A stretch of 64,000 nucleotides of DNA from Bacteroidota bacterium (GCA_023458555.1 JAEWYS010000020.1:62001-126000); one strand, 5' to 3'. Shown: positions 19,348 through 29,365, counted from the stretch's first letter. The notes: a model not told the origin generated them from the sequence alone. A program made the numbers and translations.

Positions 19348-20613
19348 TCAATAAAAGTTTGTCCTCTTCTCATAACGGGATCCTTTGAAGCCAAAGAAGC
19401 AGATATATAAATAGGAAATTACAATTAATATGAATGAGGCTGTAAGCGAAACCTCAAACAGATTACCCCAAATCATCGGAATAATAGCTCCTCCCACGAT
19501 AGACATAATAAGTACAGAAGACCCTTCTTCGGAATATCTCCCTAATCCATCAATTCCCATTGTGTATATACAAGGAAATAATACAGAGTTAAATAATCCT
19601 ACAGAAGCAAATATGAAATAGATATTATCAGGAGTCAGACTTCCTGATAGCACGATTGCAAGTGTAACTAAAAGAGCAGCGATCATTGAATTGATTCCGA
19701 TTAGCTTACGCGGACTGACTTTCGCCAATAAGGCTACTCCAACAAAGCGTCCGATAAGTGCTCCTCCCCAATACATTGGAACTGCAATTTCCGGGGCCAT
19801 ATTTGTACCCACTGCGTTAGCAAGGAACCGGCCAATAGTTACTTCTGCACCCACATAGCAGAAAATAGCCAATCCCCCCATAACAACATGAGGAAACTGA
19901 AGGATGAAGCGTTGCGTATTTTCTTTGGTTTTAGCCAACGGGTCAGCAACTTCTGTATTTAATTTGGGCAACCTGGAAAATCCGACAAAAAGAGCTAATA
20001 AGAACAAAATTGCCCCAAGCCCCAGATAGGGTAACTGCACATACTTGATTGTTGCAGCAACAAATTCTTCCGGAGACATTGCCAGTCTGCTTTCTTCAGT
20101 CAGGCCTGCAACTCTCATAAATAATCCCGCAGCAAAAAGAGGCGCAAGAAATGCTCCGAGCGAGTTGAATGCCTGCACAAGCGTCAGACGAGCAGCTCCG
20201 CGCGCTCTGTTTCCGACAAGGACTACATATGCGTTGGCTCCAACCTGCAAAACAGTAATACCAGTGGCGAGTACAAATAATGACAGGATAAATATTCCGT
20301 ATGACCGATTTTCTACAGCCGGATAAAATAACATACAACCAAACCCGGCAATGACAATGCCCCAGATAATAGCATTTTTATAACCGTACCTGTTAATAAT
20401 ACTCCCGGCCGGGATGGCAATTATAAAATAGGTAGCAAAGAAAATAAAGTTTACCAGCAGCGCTTCAGCAGGTGTCATCTGAAAAACTGTTTTCAGTTCA
20501 TCAACCAGCATAAAGTTCAATACCGTAATAAGTCCCCACATAAAAAACAACGTGGATAAGACGATCAGAACTCCGGCATTATTTCTTTTGTCACGGGTAT
20601 ATAGCTGACTCAT
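19348..20613 (-). CDS. FucP-type sugar:H+ symporter (MFS)
   Basis: 421 residues, about 12 membrane segments. Family signs: FFMWGLITVLNFMLVDELK and ATYFIIAIPAGSIINRYGYKNAI at the N-terminus (FucP has the related FFLWGxxxxLND form), and GANAYVVLVG in helix 5. This places it in the fucose/glucose/galactose/N-acetylglucosamine symporter group. The substrate cannot be fixed from sequence. There are no sugar-catabolic genes next to it, and the gmd-fcl pair is 15 kb away and biosynthetic, so a fucose link is not implied. The 303-base region upstream holds its promoter, but I find no exact -7 box there. Confidence 0.85.
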   Translation of the reverse strand: MSQLYTRDKRNNAGVLIVLSTLFFMWGLITVLNFMLVDELKTVFQMTPAEALLVNFIFFATYFIIAIPAGSIINRYGYKNAIIWGIVIAGFGCMLFYPAVENRSYGIFILSLFVLATGITVLQVGANAYVVLVGNRARGAARLTLVQAFNSLGAFLAPLFAAGLFMRVAGLTEESRLAMSPEEFVAATIKYVQLPYLGLGAILFLLALFVGFSRLPKLNTEVADPLAKTKENTQRFILQFPHVVMGGLAIFCYVGAEVTIGRFLANAVGTNMAPEIAVPMYWGGALIGRFVGVALLAKVSPRKLIGINSMIAALLVTLAIVLSGSLTPDNIYFIFASVGLFNSVLFPCIYTMGIDGLGRYSEEGSSVLIMSIVGGAIIPMIWGNLFEVSLTASFILIVISYLYICFFGFKGSRYEKRTNFY

Positions 20614-20916
20614 ATAGCAGTTATTATTGTAATTTGTTTACTATCATTTTTACAAACGTTTCGCAGTATCATCAATTTCTGTAGTTCAGAAGCACAATCC
20701 CGGAAAACACTTTTGATCCATCAAAAAGTTACAAAAAATATTATTATAATTCAAATACCTTCTGCGTTTGTATTTTTATAGCCCAAAAATAATGGGAATA
20801 TGCCATGAAACAGAGAAAACAACCAAATAAAAGTATACAGACGACAGGAGAGTGAAAATAAAGAAACCCAACAGGAAGTGCTGGGTTTCTTTATAAAGCT
20901 ATAGTTTCAGACAAGA
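20614..20916. other. Intergenic region between coiled-coil gene and sugar transporter
   Basis: 303 AT-rich bases upstream of the FucP-type gene. It contains the terminator of the coiled-coil gene at 20860-20892. The only promoter-like box is a one-mismatch AACGTTTG on the minus strand near 20652-20659. No gene was found. Confidence 0.55.
20860..20892 (-). terminator. Intrinsic terminator of the coiled-coil protein gene
   Basis: Perfect 11-base stem (20860-20870 with 20882-20892) around an 11-base loop, with A-rich and T-rich flanks, 25 bases past the stop codon at 20917. Confidence 0.75.
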
Positions 20917-21936
20917 CTATTTTACATTGAAAGAAGTCTCTCCTATCTTGTGACCATCCGCAAATACTTCAATCCGGTGCTTGCCACGCTTGTATTCACT
21001 GCCTTTTTTATACACGAAAGAAACTTTTTGTCTCGAACCGCCAAATGATACAGCCTGAGACATGGAGAACATTTTTTCTTCACCTTCCGCAGTAGTAAAA
21101 GATCCACCGCTATTTCCGCCAAACAGCACTGTACCGTCAGGTTCTACAAGGCGCATCACAATATTCTTTTCATTTTGCGGAGCTACCTTATTCTCAGCAA
21201 GGAAGAAGGCAAGTTTCAGCTTGTCTATTTGCTTCGCTTTAAAATCAGGTCCCGGAAATTCTTTAGCCTTGGCATTTACGGCACTCAAAGAGAACTCCTC
21301 CGTTCTCATAACTGAAGCTATCTCAACTTTTTCGGCAAGCGAAGCTTTTTCTCTGCTTATGCTGCGAAGAGAATCTGATAAGGACCTTTTTTCTACGGTA
21401 AGGGTATCAATTTTTGCAAGGGCTGCATCCTTTTCCTGTATCAGGGTCTGTATTTGCTCATTCAGCAAAGCAACCCTGGCAGCCAGTTCATCACGCTCCT
21501 TCTTATATACACTGCTGGCATTCGCCAGCTTACGTGAGCTCGCCAGACTAGCCTGAAGCTGGTTAATCTGATCTATCAGCATCGGAATTGAGTCAACTTT
21601 TAGCCCCAGTTCTTTTGCGACAGCCTCCATTGCTTCCAACTCGTTTTTAACGGTCTGCAATTCGGCAATCTGCTTCTGAACAGTAGCACTCAACGTATCG
21701 ATTTTTTCCTGTTTTTCAACCAGAATTTTATTTGTTTCCTGTCCTTTAAACAAAAGGAATCCGACAACTCCGCATAATGCTACAATTGCAATCACCATAA
21801 CAACGATCCCAGAATTGGAAGATTTCCTTTCTTTGGGAGTTTCCGGTCGTTTTTTAGCTGCCGAGGTCGGCCTGGAGGGAGTACTCAGAGGGGCCTGAGT
21901 CTGCGGATTCGAGTTTACGTTGTTGTTTTCTTCCAT
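20917..21936 (-). CDS. Membrane-anchored coiled-coil protein, unknown function
   Basis: 339 residues in three parts: a Pro/Ser/Lys-rich cytoplasmic head (1-42), one membrane segment (about 43-64, IVVMVIAIVALCGVVGFLLF), a coiled coil of about 145 residues (70-215) and a C-terminal beta-sandwich-like domain (about 225-339) with FPGPDFKAKQIDKLKLAFFLAEN and RKRGKHRIEVFADG-like strands. Similar head-anchor-coil proteins occur widely in Cytophagales without an assigned role; a structural or envelope-spanning link is possible. It is monocistronic, with its own terminator. Confidence 0.75.
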   Translation of the reverse strand: MEENNNVNSNPQTQAPLSTPSRPTSAAKKRPETPKERKSSNSGIVVMVIAIVALCGVVGFLLFKGQETNKILVEKQEKIDTLSATVQKQIAELQTVKNELEAMEAVAKELGLKVDSIPMLIDQINQLQASLASSRKLANASSVYKKERDELAARVALLNEQIQTLIQEKDAALAKIDTLTVEKRSLSDSLRSISREKASLAEKVEIASVMRTEEFSLSAVNAKAKEFPGPDFKAKQIDKLKLAFFLAENKVAPQNEKNIVMRLVEPDGTVLFGGNSGGSFTTAEGEEKMFSMSQAVSFGGSRQKVSFVYKKGSEYKRGKHRIEVFADGHKIGETSFNVK

Positions 21937-22121
21937 TAGTTTGAAGTATCTTATTATTTTATATTAAATGCATTCATGTAAGATACTACAATAGGACGAT
22001 TCCCGCAAAAAAATGTTGCATAAGAAAGCTAATTCCTGAAAGAATAAATCAAATGTACCTCATAGCAAGTCCATTGCTGAGATGGTATATGCTTGATCAA
22101 TTTAATATTTTTCTGAGAAAA

Positions 22122-22280
22122 TCAGCGGACCATGTTTTTGTAAAACATAACCCTGATAAGAAAAAGAACGATAGCACCAATGAGAAAACTGTGTACTATA
22201 TCGCCCGTATCAAAGGTGTACAGACTTATAAGCCATATTCCAAACAGCACCAAAGAAGTAAGTATCAGATAAACTCGCAT
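22122..22280 (-). CDS. Small DUF5670/lmo0937-type membrane protein
   Basis: 52 residues from the ATG at 22280. Two hydrophobic helices (LILTSLVLFGIWLISLY and FLIGAIVLFLIRV) separated by a short polar turn DTGDIVHS, ending in basic residues. The length, spacing and the GIWL..LY stretch match the lmo0937 (DUF5670) family of tiny membrane proteins, of unknown function and sometimes stress-induced. It lies alone between the coiled-coil gene and the mtfA-like gene. Confidence 0.7.
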   Translation of the reverse strand: MRVYLILTSLVLFGIWLISLYTFDTGDIVHSFLIGAIVLFLIRVMFYKNMVR

Positions 22281-22512
22281 AATGGCTCTTTTTCCTATAG
22301 AACCATTCGAAGAAAGATTAAGTTAGACTGTCGGAAACTATCAATATAAATTATAATTCACCTCAAGCAATACATAAATATAAATTACTAATTAAAAGAT
22401 ACTTACCTTTAAAATTTAAACTATTAACAACTTGGGAAAGTTAAATTACAAACCAGCCAGGATTTTCTTACCGGTTGGGCAGGAGGTAAAACGTCTTTTA
22501 AACGGGAGATTT

Positions 22513-23346
22513 ATGGAGGTGATCAGTTTTTTATCTGTGATGGTTGTAGTGCTTTTTTTCTCCGGAACCCTGACAATAGGTATTCTTGCCATTATTTCCG
22601 GTCTGGCGTGGAAGCCAATTCAAAAGACGGGTAATCTGGAACAGCAATATGCTACCTATCTTCTCCATTTTCCCTACTACAAAAAACTGACGAATGAGCA
22701 GCGTAAAGAATTTGAACAGCGGCTCAGTTATTTTCTATCTGGTAAGATTTTTATTGCCCGGGAGATGGACAGAGTTACGGATGAGATGAAAATAATGATA
22801 GGAGCCTGCGCAATTCAGCTGACTTTTGGACTTAAACCAATGCGGTTTGCTCATTTCAACAAAATCATCGTCTATCCCGGCAATTATTATTCGCCTTTTT
22901 CCCGAAAAACGCATAAGGGAGAAGTCAACCCCAACGGAGTGATCACATTTGCCTGGGATGCGTTTCAGAAAGGGTACGAAGTAGAATATGACGGACAAAA
23001 TCTTGGATTGCACGAAATGGCGCATGCTTTACGGCTTGAAGATGCTACAGATAAGGATGATTACAAAGTTATCAGCGACAGCAGTCTTGCTGTATGGCAC
23101 AAAGTCAGTCTGAGAGAAATCAAACGAATAAAGCAAGGAAAAAAAACATTCCTGAGACAGTATGCGACTTCGGATACCGAGGAGTTTTTTGCTGTTTGTG
23201 TGGAAGAATTCTTTGAGCAACCTTATTTTTTCAGAAGGGAGCTGCCAGAGGTATATCAGGCGCTGGCAAATCTGCTCAATCAGGATCCGACTCAATTTTA
23301 CAGATCGGTGCTGGAAGATGATATAATAAAGCAGGGGGACTCCTAA
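22513..23346 (+). CDS. MtfA-type zinc-dependent peptidase
   Basis: 277 residues from the ATG at 22513, preceded by a purine-rich GGGAGA; the frame is open back to a TTG at 22432, but the extra residues look uncoded. An N-terminal membrane segment (about 8-30) anchors a catalytic domain with the metal motif HEMAH at about 167-171, followed by LRLEDATDKDDY and EEFFAVCVEEFFEQP. This is the MtfA/DUF980 family; E. coli MtfA inactivates the repressor Mlc, but its membrane-anchored Bacteroidota relatives have no known target. Confidence 0.85.
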   Translation: MEVISFLSVMVVVLFFSGTLTIGILAIISGLAWKPIQKTGNLEQQYATYLLHFPYYKKLTNEQRKEFEQRLSYFLSGKIFIAREMDRVTDEMKIMIGACAIQLTFGLKPMRFAHFNKIIVYPGNYYSPFSRKTHKGEVNPNGVITFAWDAFQKGYEVEYDGQNLGLHEMAHALRLEDATDKDDYKVISDSSLAVWHKVSLREIKRIKQGKKTFLRQYATSDTEEFFAVCVEEFFEQPYFFRRELPEVYQALANLLNQDPTQFYRSVLEDDIIKQGDS

Positions 23347-23370
23347 GAATCTCCCTGTCCTTTTTGTTTT
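23332..23370 (+). terminator. Terminator of the mtfA-like gene
   Basis: An 8-base stem with one G-U pair (23332-23339 with 23350-23357) overlapping the stop codon, followed by the T-rich run TCCTTTTTGTTTT. Confidence 0.6.
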
Positions 23371-23372
23371 AT

Positions 23373-26300
23373 CTACTTTATCAGGATACGTATAAACTGA
23401 TTTTTTTCGGTACGTATGATATATATTCCTTCCATAAAACCGGAAATATCATAATCATCTCTGTTTTCAAGTTCAGCGATTGGATTCCCAATTAAATCGT
23501 ACAATGTTCCTTTTACTATAGTTTCGCTAAAATACACTACGTCTTTGGCAGGATTGGGGAAAACCTGAATGGCTGAGGAGAGGGGATTCTCTTCTGCAAT
23601 GTAAGGCAGCGAAGTAATGATTTCTGTTCTGTCCAGCTTAAACCGGAGAGGCACATAGTACAATGTATTAATATCTATCTTCCCGTTAAGAGGCAGTATT
23701 TTCTGCTCATATCCACCTTTCAGATCCGGACTCACTGCAAAATCATCATCATTGATTACAACCAGTGTAGAATCATTGATGATTGCCATACCTTCCAGTT
23801 TTTCATGCGGATATTCAGGCAAATCAGTGAGAAGATCCGATATCAGGACTTTAGAAACCGGCACAATATCATTTTCCAGAAGCTCGATATCTGTCAGCTG
23901 TTCAAGTGTTTTCTCTCCGAACATAATGCCATTTTCGTGATTACCCGGATCTGATACATCTGTTGCCTCCGCTATATCAATCAGGTAAAATCTTTTATAG
24001 GCTGCATCAGGTGTACCCCCCTGAAAATCCCCGTCCCGCTCCAAAACAAGAAACCTGGTAGAAGTCACTGCGACAATACCACTGTTGGAGTTATTATTTT
24101 TTTCCTGACGATAGACATATTGCTTCGAGGTTCCGGTTTCAATATTATAGCACAGAATACGGGTTGTTTTCGCGTTTAAACCTGAGCTGCGGGGATTATG
24201 CATTGTTGACTGCATAATACCTACCAGTGTCTTTTTATCTGGTGTAATAGTAAGCCCTTCCATACCTCTGTTAGCTCTGCGATAGGCAAATACCTTAGGC
24301 ATCGTTCTTCCTCCGAAACCGGTTCCAAATGGATTTATACGCTCAATCGTTTTTCCTTCGGCATCTACATGCAACAGATGAGGACCGTATTCATCACAAA
24401 TCCAGAATGACCCGTCTTCCATCGCTACCAATCCTTCAGAGTCTATACCCTCAGGATCTGCCTCCAGCAATTGCAGATCAAGATTCCGGGCAGTTTCTCC
24501 TGTACTTCCCATGCCCTGCGGATTGGGCAAACCAGTTAGTCTGGTTCCGTCATTACGTTTTAGCTCGATTTTCTTCACCAATTCCATACGGTCACCTTTT
24601 ATCAAGAAATGACCAATCTGTGGAGCAAATTCCGGGTTGGAGAAGATTTTTGTAGCCATTCCTGATGTAGAATCCGCATTTGGGCCACGGTCCGTTAACA
24701 TGTAAAACTGATCGGTTGTACCAGGTACCAGACACATGTCCGAACCGAATCCACCATTCATTACCTTAACCTCACCTTGTGTGAATATTACCTTACGTTC
24801 AGTACTGGGAAACTTATCTGCCTGATAATTCAGGTTCTGAATTCGTTCGTCATCTCTTGCCTGAGTTTCACCGGACGAATATGGTTCTGTCCTGAATTTC
24901 TCATACAGATATTCAGCTAAAGCATCCTGTTCACTTCCATCAGCCGCAAAAAGAGCATTTCCTGTTTTTTCTTCACCGGCTCCTTTGGTAATAAATACCT
25001 TGTCAGCTCTCTCAGGGTTTTCCAATACAAATGCATTGAAAGGATAGCCATCACCACCATTAGGACCTGCTCCGGATTGGTCAACCAAAAAGTTTAGTGA
25101 GACAATCCGGATTGTTCTTGAAGGGTCGCCGGCAATCTGCCCTCTCTGAACCACGACATCTTCAATTGTGCCATTTTCATCCACAACAACAATCTCGCTT
25201 ATGCGCTTCCCTGTTTCTTTTGAAGGATCAAAACGAAATCTCATTCCACCGATTTGAGGAAAAGCGCCCGAAGTTGCCACCGGACTCCAGCCAGAAACGG
25301 CATGTTCCATAGTCAGACGTAATTGCTCAGGAGTAAGGCTTACCAATGTAAGTCCGTTGTTAAATCTCAACGCATTGAGAATATCCAACTGCGAAATATC
25401 TCCTTCCTGCTTTCCCGCTGCCGGATTGGCCTGAGGTGGCAACAATCTTAAAACATTATCTTCACCACTGACACTTATATGACCTATCGCAGACCGGATT
25501 CCACCACCATTTTTTATAGATATTTTGACGGTCGGATCAATCTGACGGGCATACCATAAATTAGCGTCTGCTGAGAGATTCCCGAAGTTTGTTTCTTCCG
25601 AACGAACCGAAGTTCTTCTTCCTTCAAGAAAGACAGAGGTTTTCCCATAGATCGAGCCATCCTGAAAAGTGATGATGTCGTTAAGTGCATTGCAAAGTTC
25701 TTTTACAGCATTCCCTTTAGAGCCCGGTGCAAACGCTTTTTCATATTCTCCCCATACTCTTGTGACACCCTCCCGGTCTGTCGCATAAGCGCCATTTACG
25801 GACTGATCCAGCAATTCCGGAATAATTCGTCCCTCCTCGTCAAAGTCAACAACAAGACGTCCTACATATTTCCATTCCCCATCCGTTGAAACAACAATAG
25901 CATCATCATCATCTTTATTTTTGGTCAGATAAGGATATGTTTCCTTTGCCTGATCACCATTCCGAAGGATATCTGTGGGATCAGCCTGCAAGGTATTGGA
26001 ACCTGCAGCAACGATAATATCAATGCCACTAAGTTTTCCGATCAATTCTTTCTCAAACTGGATCTGCTGAAGGTGAGACAACAGAATGATCTTATTACAT
26101 CCATGCTCATCCCGGAGCTGATCAATATATGGCTGGATATAGGAAGCAAGAATCATCATGTCATTGTCTTTAGGACCTTTTACTCTTACTCCTCCAACAG
26201 AAGATAATGTTTCCAATACTTGCGTGGTCGCTCCGACAATACCAATCTTCTCACCATTAATCACAATGGTAGTTGCCGGTGCAATTTTTTGTGTAAATGA

Positions 26301-26909
26301 AGCTGTAAGAGCATCGGATGGCAAAATCCTGTAGTCACTTGCAGGAAGAATCTGTTCTGTGTATAATCCGGAAAGAGAATTTTCAGACGTAAAATCAAGA
26401 TTGGCACTTAGATAAGGAAACTGAGCACCAGTCCAGCGAACTTCGGTTCCGTTCACTTCTACTCTGACTGCATCAGCAAGAACATTAGGGCCAAGATCAA
26501 ATTCGTGGTTTCCTAGTGCAGAAGCATGGAAACCAACTATATTCATAATACTTATGTCAGTTCTTCCATAGTTTTCTCTCAGATTGGAGGTCCCTTCTGT
26601 ATCACGGAATAAAAAGGCGTTTGCAGCCTGAATGGCGGAACGCAAACCGGCATCAGTCGATGCATTTAAAAAAGGTCCTGGTATAAAATTATCTCCACCG
26701 GATAATTTCAGTGTATTCTCAGGATAAATCCTTTCGAGAGAGTCAACGACTGCAACAAAATTTGGTGCATTTTCTATTGCTGACAAACCAGCCTCCATAT
26801 CAGAACTATGAAGTAACTGCAGTCGAAACTGGGCTTGAGCAGATATTGCCGCTACCGAAAGCAGAGCCACTGCCAGGGATTGCCTTCCGGCCTTGTAAAT
26901 TTTTTTCAT
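23373..26909 (-). CDS. Secreted 5'-nucleotidase / phytase-like esterase fusion with T9SS sorting domain
   Basis: 1178 residues from the ATG at 26909 (an in-frame TTG at 26933 is rejected because the ATG starts a clean signal peptide ending AQA). First half: metallophosphoesterase plus 5'-nucleotidase C-terminal domain, with LLHSSDMEAG, LSGGDNF, ALGNHEFDLGPN and KNGGGIRSAIGH. Second half, from about residue 690: an 'esterase-like activity of phytase' beta-propeller with GGFGSDMCLVPG, DRGPNADS, GLPNPQGMGSTGE, DPEGIDSEGLVAMEDGSFWI and SDLKGGYEQK. The end is a T9SS type A tail (VFPNPAKDVVYFSET, then GIYIIRTEKNQ). It probably releases phosphate from nucleotides and other phosphoesters at the cell surface. 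The fusion of both modules in one chain is known from some bacteria. Confidence 0.88.
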   Translation of the reverse strand: MKKIYKAGRQSLAVALLSVAAISAQAQFRLQLLHSSDMEAGLSAIENAPNFVAVVDSLERIYPENTLKLSGGDNFIPGPFLNASTDAGLRSAIQAANAFLFRDTEGTSNLRENYGRTDISIMNIVGFHASALGNHEFDLGPNVLADAVRVEVNGTEVRWTGAQFPYLSANLDFTSENSLSGLYTEQILPASDYRILPSDALTASFTQKIAPATTIVINGEKIGIVGATTQVLETLSSVGGVRVKGPKDNDMMILASYIQPYIDQLRDEHGCNKIILLSHLQQIQFEKELIGKLSGIDIIVAAGSNTLQADPTDILRNGDQAKETYPYLTKNKDDDDAIVVSTDGEWKYVGRLVVDFDEEGRIIPELLDQSVNGAYATDREGVTRVWGEYEKAFAPGSKGNAVKELCNALNDIITFQDGSIYGKTSVFLEGRRTSVRSEETNFGNLSADANLWYARQIDPTVKISIKNGGGIRSAIGHISVSGEDNVLRLLPPQANPAAGKQEGDISQLDILNALRFNNGLTLVSLTPEQLRLTMEHAVSGWSPVATSGAFPQIGGMRFRFDPSKETGKRISEIVVVDENGTIEDVVVQRGQIAGDPSRTIRIVSLNFLVDQSGAGPNGGDGYPFNAFVLENPERADKVFITKGAGEEKTGNALFAADGSEQDALAEYLYEKFRTEPYSSGETQARDDERIQNLNYQADKFPSTERKVIFTQGEVKVMNGGFGSDMCLVPGTTDQFYMLTDRGPNADSTSGMATKIFSNPEFAPQIGHFLIKGDRMELVKKIELKRNDGTRLTGLPNPQGMGSTGETARNLDLQLLEADPEGIDSEGLVAMEDGSFWICDEYGPHLLHVDAEGKTIERINPFGTGFGGRTMPKVFAYRRANRGMEGLTITPDKKTLVGIMQSTMHNPRSSGLNAKTTRILCYNIETGTSKQYVYRQEKNNNSNSGIVAVTSTRFLVLERDGDFQGGTPDAAYKRFYLIDIAEATDVSDPGNHENGIMFGEKTLEQLTDIELLENDIVPVSKVLISDLLTDLPEYPHEKLEGMAIINDSTLVVINDDDFAVSPDLKGGYEQKILPLNGKIDINTLYYVPLRFKLDRTEIITSLPYIAEENPLSSAIQVFPNPAKDVVYFSETIVKGTLYDLIGNPIAELENRDDYDISGFMEGIYIIRTEKNQFIRILIK

Positions 26910-27017
26910 GATCAGTTTGTTTGATAATCCCAATCTGGTATTATCATGTAAACTGACAGTTAAGGCCCGGTAAATAATTTATAAATCTGCTTGTTCCTCG
27001 TATTAAGCAACTAACAA

Positions 27018-29207
27018 TCAAAGATTATTATTCAGATAATTTGTCATTATCTGATAGAGATGATAGCGTGTGTTACCTCCATAGATGCTGTGGTTTCTGT
27101 CCGGATAATAGAACACATCTGCATGCTTTCCTGCCTGAATAAGTTTTCGCTGCATCTCGACAGCATTTTGAAGATGTACATTATCGTCCGCTGTCCCGTG
27201 AATCAGTAGATAACGGCCTTTGAGCAGGGATGCATGTGTAAGCGGGCTATTTTCATCGTAGCCTGTGGGATTATCATTGGGAAGCCCCAGAAAACGTTCC
27301 GTATAAATTGTATCATAAAATCTCCAGCTGGTCACCGGAGCGACTGCAATAGCAACTTTATAATAATCAGCGCCCAGAGTAATCGCCAGCGAAGACAAAT
27401 AACCGCCAAAGCTCCAGCCAAAAATCCCCAATCTGGACTGATCTACATATGGCAATGACTGCAAGTATTTTGCAGTCTGTATCATATCTTCTGCTTCCAG
27501 TTTACCCAGACGACCATAGGTTTGCTTTTTAAAATCCGCGCCTCTCCCGCCGGTCCCACGATTATCGACCCCGACCACTATATATCCGTTTGCTGCAAGC
27601 ATTTGATACCATAAATAATTATTTCCTCCCCATTGGTTCAGTACAGTCTGATGACCGGGCCCTCCATACACGCTGACTAAAACCGGATATTTTACCGCCG
27701 GATCAACGTTTTTTGGCTTAATCATCCAGGCATTGAGACTGATACTATCCTCTGTTGTAAATGTGAAGAATTCAACAGGAACAAAGCCGGCTGAAGACAT
27801 TCGTTCTTTCAGCGCATTATTATCAACAATCGTTCTTAATTGCTTTCCTTCTGGCAAGCTATATAAGGCAATCTGATATGGTTTGCCCGTGCTACTGTAG
27901 TAATCAAGGAAATAACGAGCATCCGGACTAAGACTGATATCATGATATCCCTCACCCGTTGTCAGCTGTTTCTTGTTTTTGCCATCAATACCCACCGCAT
28001 AAAGGTGTTTCTCAAGCACAGACACCTCATTTGAAAGAAAATATAGTATTCTCTTTTTTTCATCTACTCCTGCCAGCTCCTGTATCTCATAGGATCCGGA
28101 TGTCAGCGGATAAATTTCCCTGCCATCCATAGCGACCTTATATATATGCCGGAATCCGTCCTTTTCACTGCTAATTATAAAATGCTTTTGGTCATCCAGA
28201 TAAATCAGGTCATCCCGGACCTCGACATACGTATCGGATTTTTCTTCATAAACGACCCTGCTCTCATTCCGGACTACATTAATATGTATCAGCTCCAGAT
28301 GATTCTGCAGACGGTTCAGACGCTGCACTGACAATAAATTATTATCTCTGGTCCACTGCACACGCGGGATATATTCATCACTATGCTTCTTCAGATTAAC
28401 CGGCTTAGCCAGATTATCTTCCAGGCTGTATACCCATATCTCAACTTCCGAATTCTTTTCTCCTGCTTTGGGATATTTAAACGTATAGTTTTCGGGATAC
28501 AGCTCTCCCCAAATCTGCATGGTATACTCTTTAACCTGACGCTCATCAAAGCGATAATAAGCGATGCGCTTACTATCCGGAGACCAGAAAAAAGCACGGG
28601 TAAACTCAAACTCTTCCTCATACACCCAATCCGACGCGCCATTTATTATTTCATTCTTTTTTCCGTCTCTGGTAACCGGAGTTTCCTTTGCCTTTTCAAT
28701 ATCATACAGATACAGATTATTTTCCCTTACATAAGCAAGAAAACGGCCGTCCGGAGAAAATGCCGGGTTAAGCAGTTTTTGATCAGAGACTAAAGTTAAC
28801 TTTGCGGTTTTCAGATTATACAAATAGTACGTTGCCAGAGCAGAACGCCTGTAGATTGGCTCCTTTTCCATTTCCAGCAGAATCATACGCTCATCCAAAC
28901 TAAAGCTATATCCTTCAATACTCAGGGCTTTTCCATCTGTTGACAATCCATTTCCGGATAGAATTGTGCTGACCGGCTTACCAGTCTGCGCAGAGTATTT
29001 TATAATATCTGTAGCCTTGCTGACAGCACTATATTCCAGCGCTGTATAATACCTGCTATCTTTCAGCCAATTGAGGCCATATACAAAGTCCGGACGATAG
29101 GTACCTTTAAGCCAGATATCTTCCAGAGCGAGTGACTGGGATGAAACACCCCCGGCGATGAAGTGTAAAAGGAATAATATTAAAAATGCAGATCTGCTTT
29201 CAAGCAT
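27018..29207 (-). CDS. Dipeptidyl peptidase IV-type serine peptidase (S9B)
   Basis: 729 residues from the ATG at 29207 (a TTG nine bases earlier is in frame). Signal peptide, an eight-bladed propeller DPPIV_N domain with YEEEF (the Glu motif that binds the substrate N-terminus) near 200, and a peptidase S9 domain. The catalytic triad is visible: Ser in GWSFGG near 600, Asp in GTADDNVH near 674, His in DRNHSI near 706. It cleaves X-Pro or X-Ala dipeptides from peptide N-termini, in the periplasm or at the surface. No lipobox. Nearest genes are unrelated; 84 bases separate it from the secreted fusion gene. Confidence 0.93.
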   Translation of the reverse strand: MLESRSAFLILFLLHFIAGGVSSQSLALEDIWLKGTYRPDFVYGLNWLKDSRYYTALEYSAVSKATDIIKYSAQTGKPVSTILSGNGLSTDGKALSIEGYSFSLDERMILLEMEKEPIYRRSALATYYLYNLKTAKLTLVSDQKLLNPAFSPDGRFLAYVRENNLYLYDIEKAKETPVTRDGKKNEIINGASDWVYEEEFEFTRAFFWSPDSKRIAYYRFDERQVKEYTMQIWGELYPENYTFKYPKAGEKNSEVEIWVYSLEDNLAKPVNLKKHSDEYIPRVQWTRDNNLLSVQRLNRLQNHLELIHINVVRNESRVVYEEKSDTYVEVRDDLIYLDDQKHFIISSEKDGFRHIYKVAMDGREIYPLTSGSYEIQELAGVDEKKRILYFLSNEVSVLEKHLYAVGIDGKNKKQLTTGEGYHDISLSPDARYFLDYYSSTGKPYQIALYSLPEGKQLRTIVDNNALKERMSSAGFVPVEFFTFTTEDSISLNAWMIKPKNVDPAVKYPVLVSVYGGPGHQTVLNQWGGNNYLWYQMLAANGYIVVGVDNRGTGGRGADFKKQTYGRLGKLEAEDMIQTAKYLQSLPYVDQSRLGIFGWSFGGYLSSLAITLGADYYKVAIAVAPVTSWRFYDTIYTERFLGLPNDNPTGYDENSPLTHASLLKGRYLLIHGTADDNVHLQNAVEMQRKLIQAGKHADVFYYPDRNHSIYGGNTRYHLYQIMTNYLNNNL

Positions 29208-29292
29208 AAAAAACAAACATTAAGATCACGGATACTGTTAAGGCATAACTTACCAAAGAGCAATTAAATTATTTTTTTCAAAAAAATGCTTG

Positions 29293-29321
29293 TTGTTAGA
29301 ATAATTATTCGGATACTTGTG
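29293..29321 (+). promoter_or_regulatory. Promoter of the surface lipoprotein gene
   Basis: TTG (29293-29295), an 18-base spacer and TACTTGTG (29314-29321, one mismatch to TAnnTTTG), 44 bases before the ATG at 29366. The spacing is right for the Bacteroidota primary sigma factor. Confidence 0.55.
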
Positions 29322-29365
29322 CCAAATTTAAACCCTAATTCAATAAACAAATTTCAAACAAACCT

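Noticed and set aside
22053..22349. 98-codon plus-strand ORF
   Set aside because: It is the shadow of the 52-aa DUF5670-like gene on the opposite strand; the protein is Lys/Ser/Tyr-rich with no fold sign.
27033..27053. 8-base inverted repeat CAGATAAT/ATTATCTG at the 3' end of the DPP-IV gene
   Set aside because: AT-rich, inside the coding sequence, with no U run in the transcript; likely chance.
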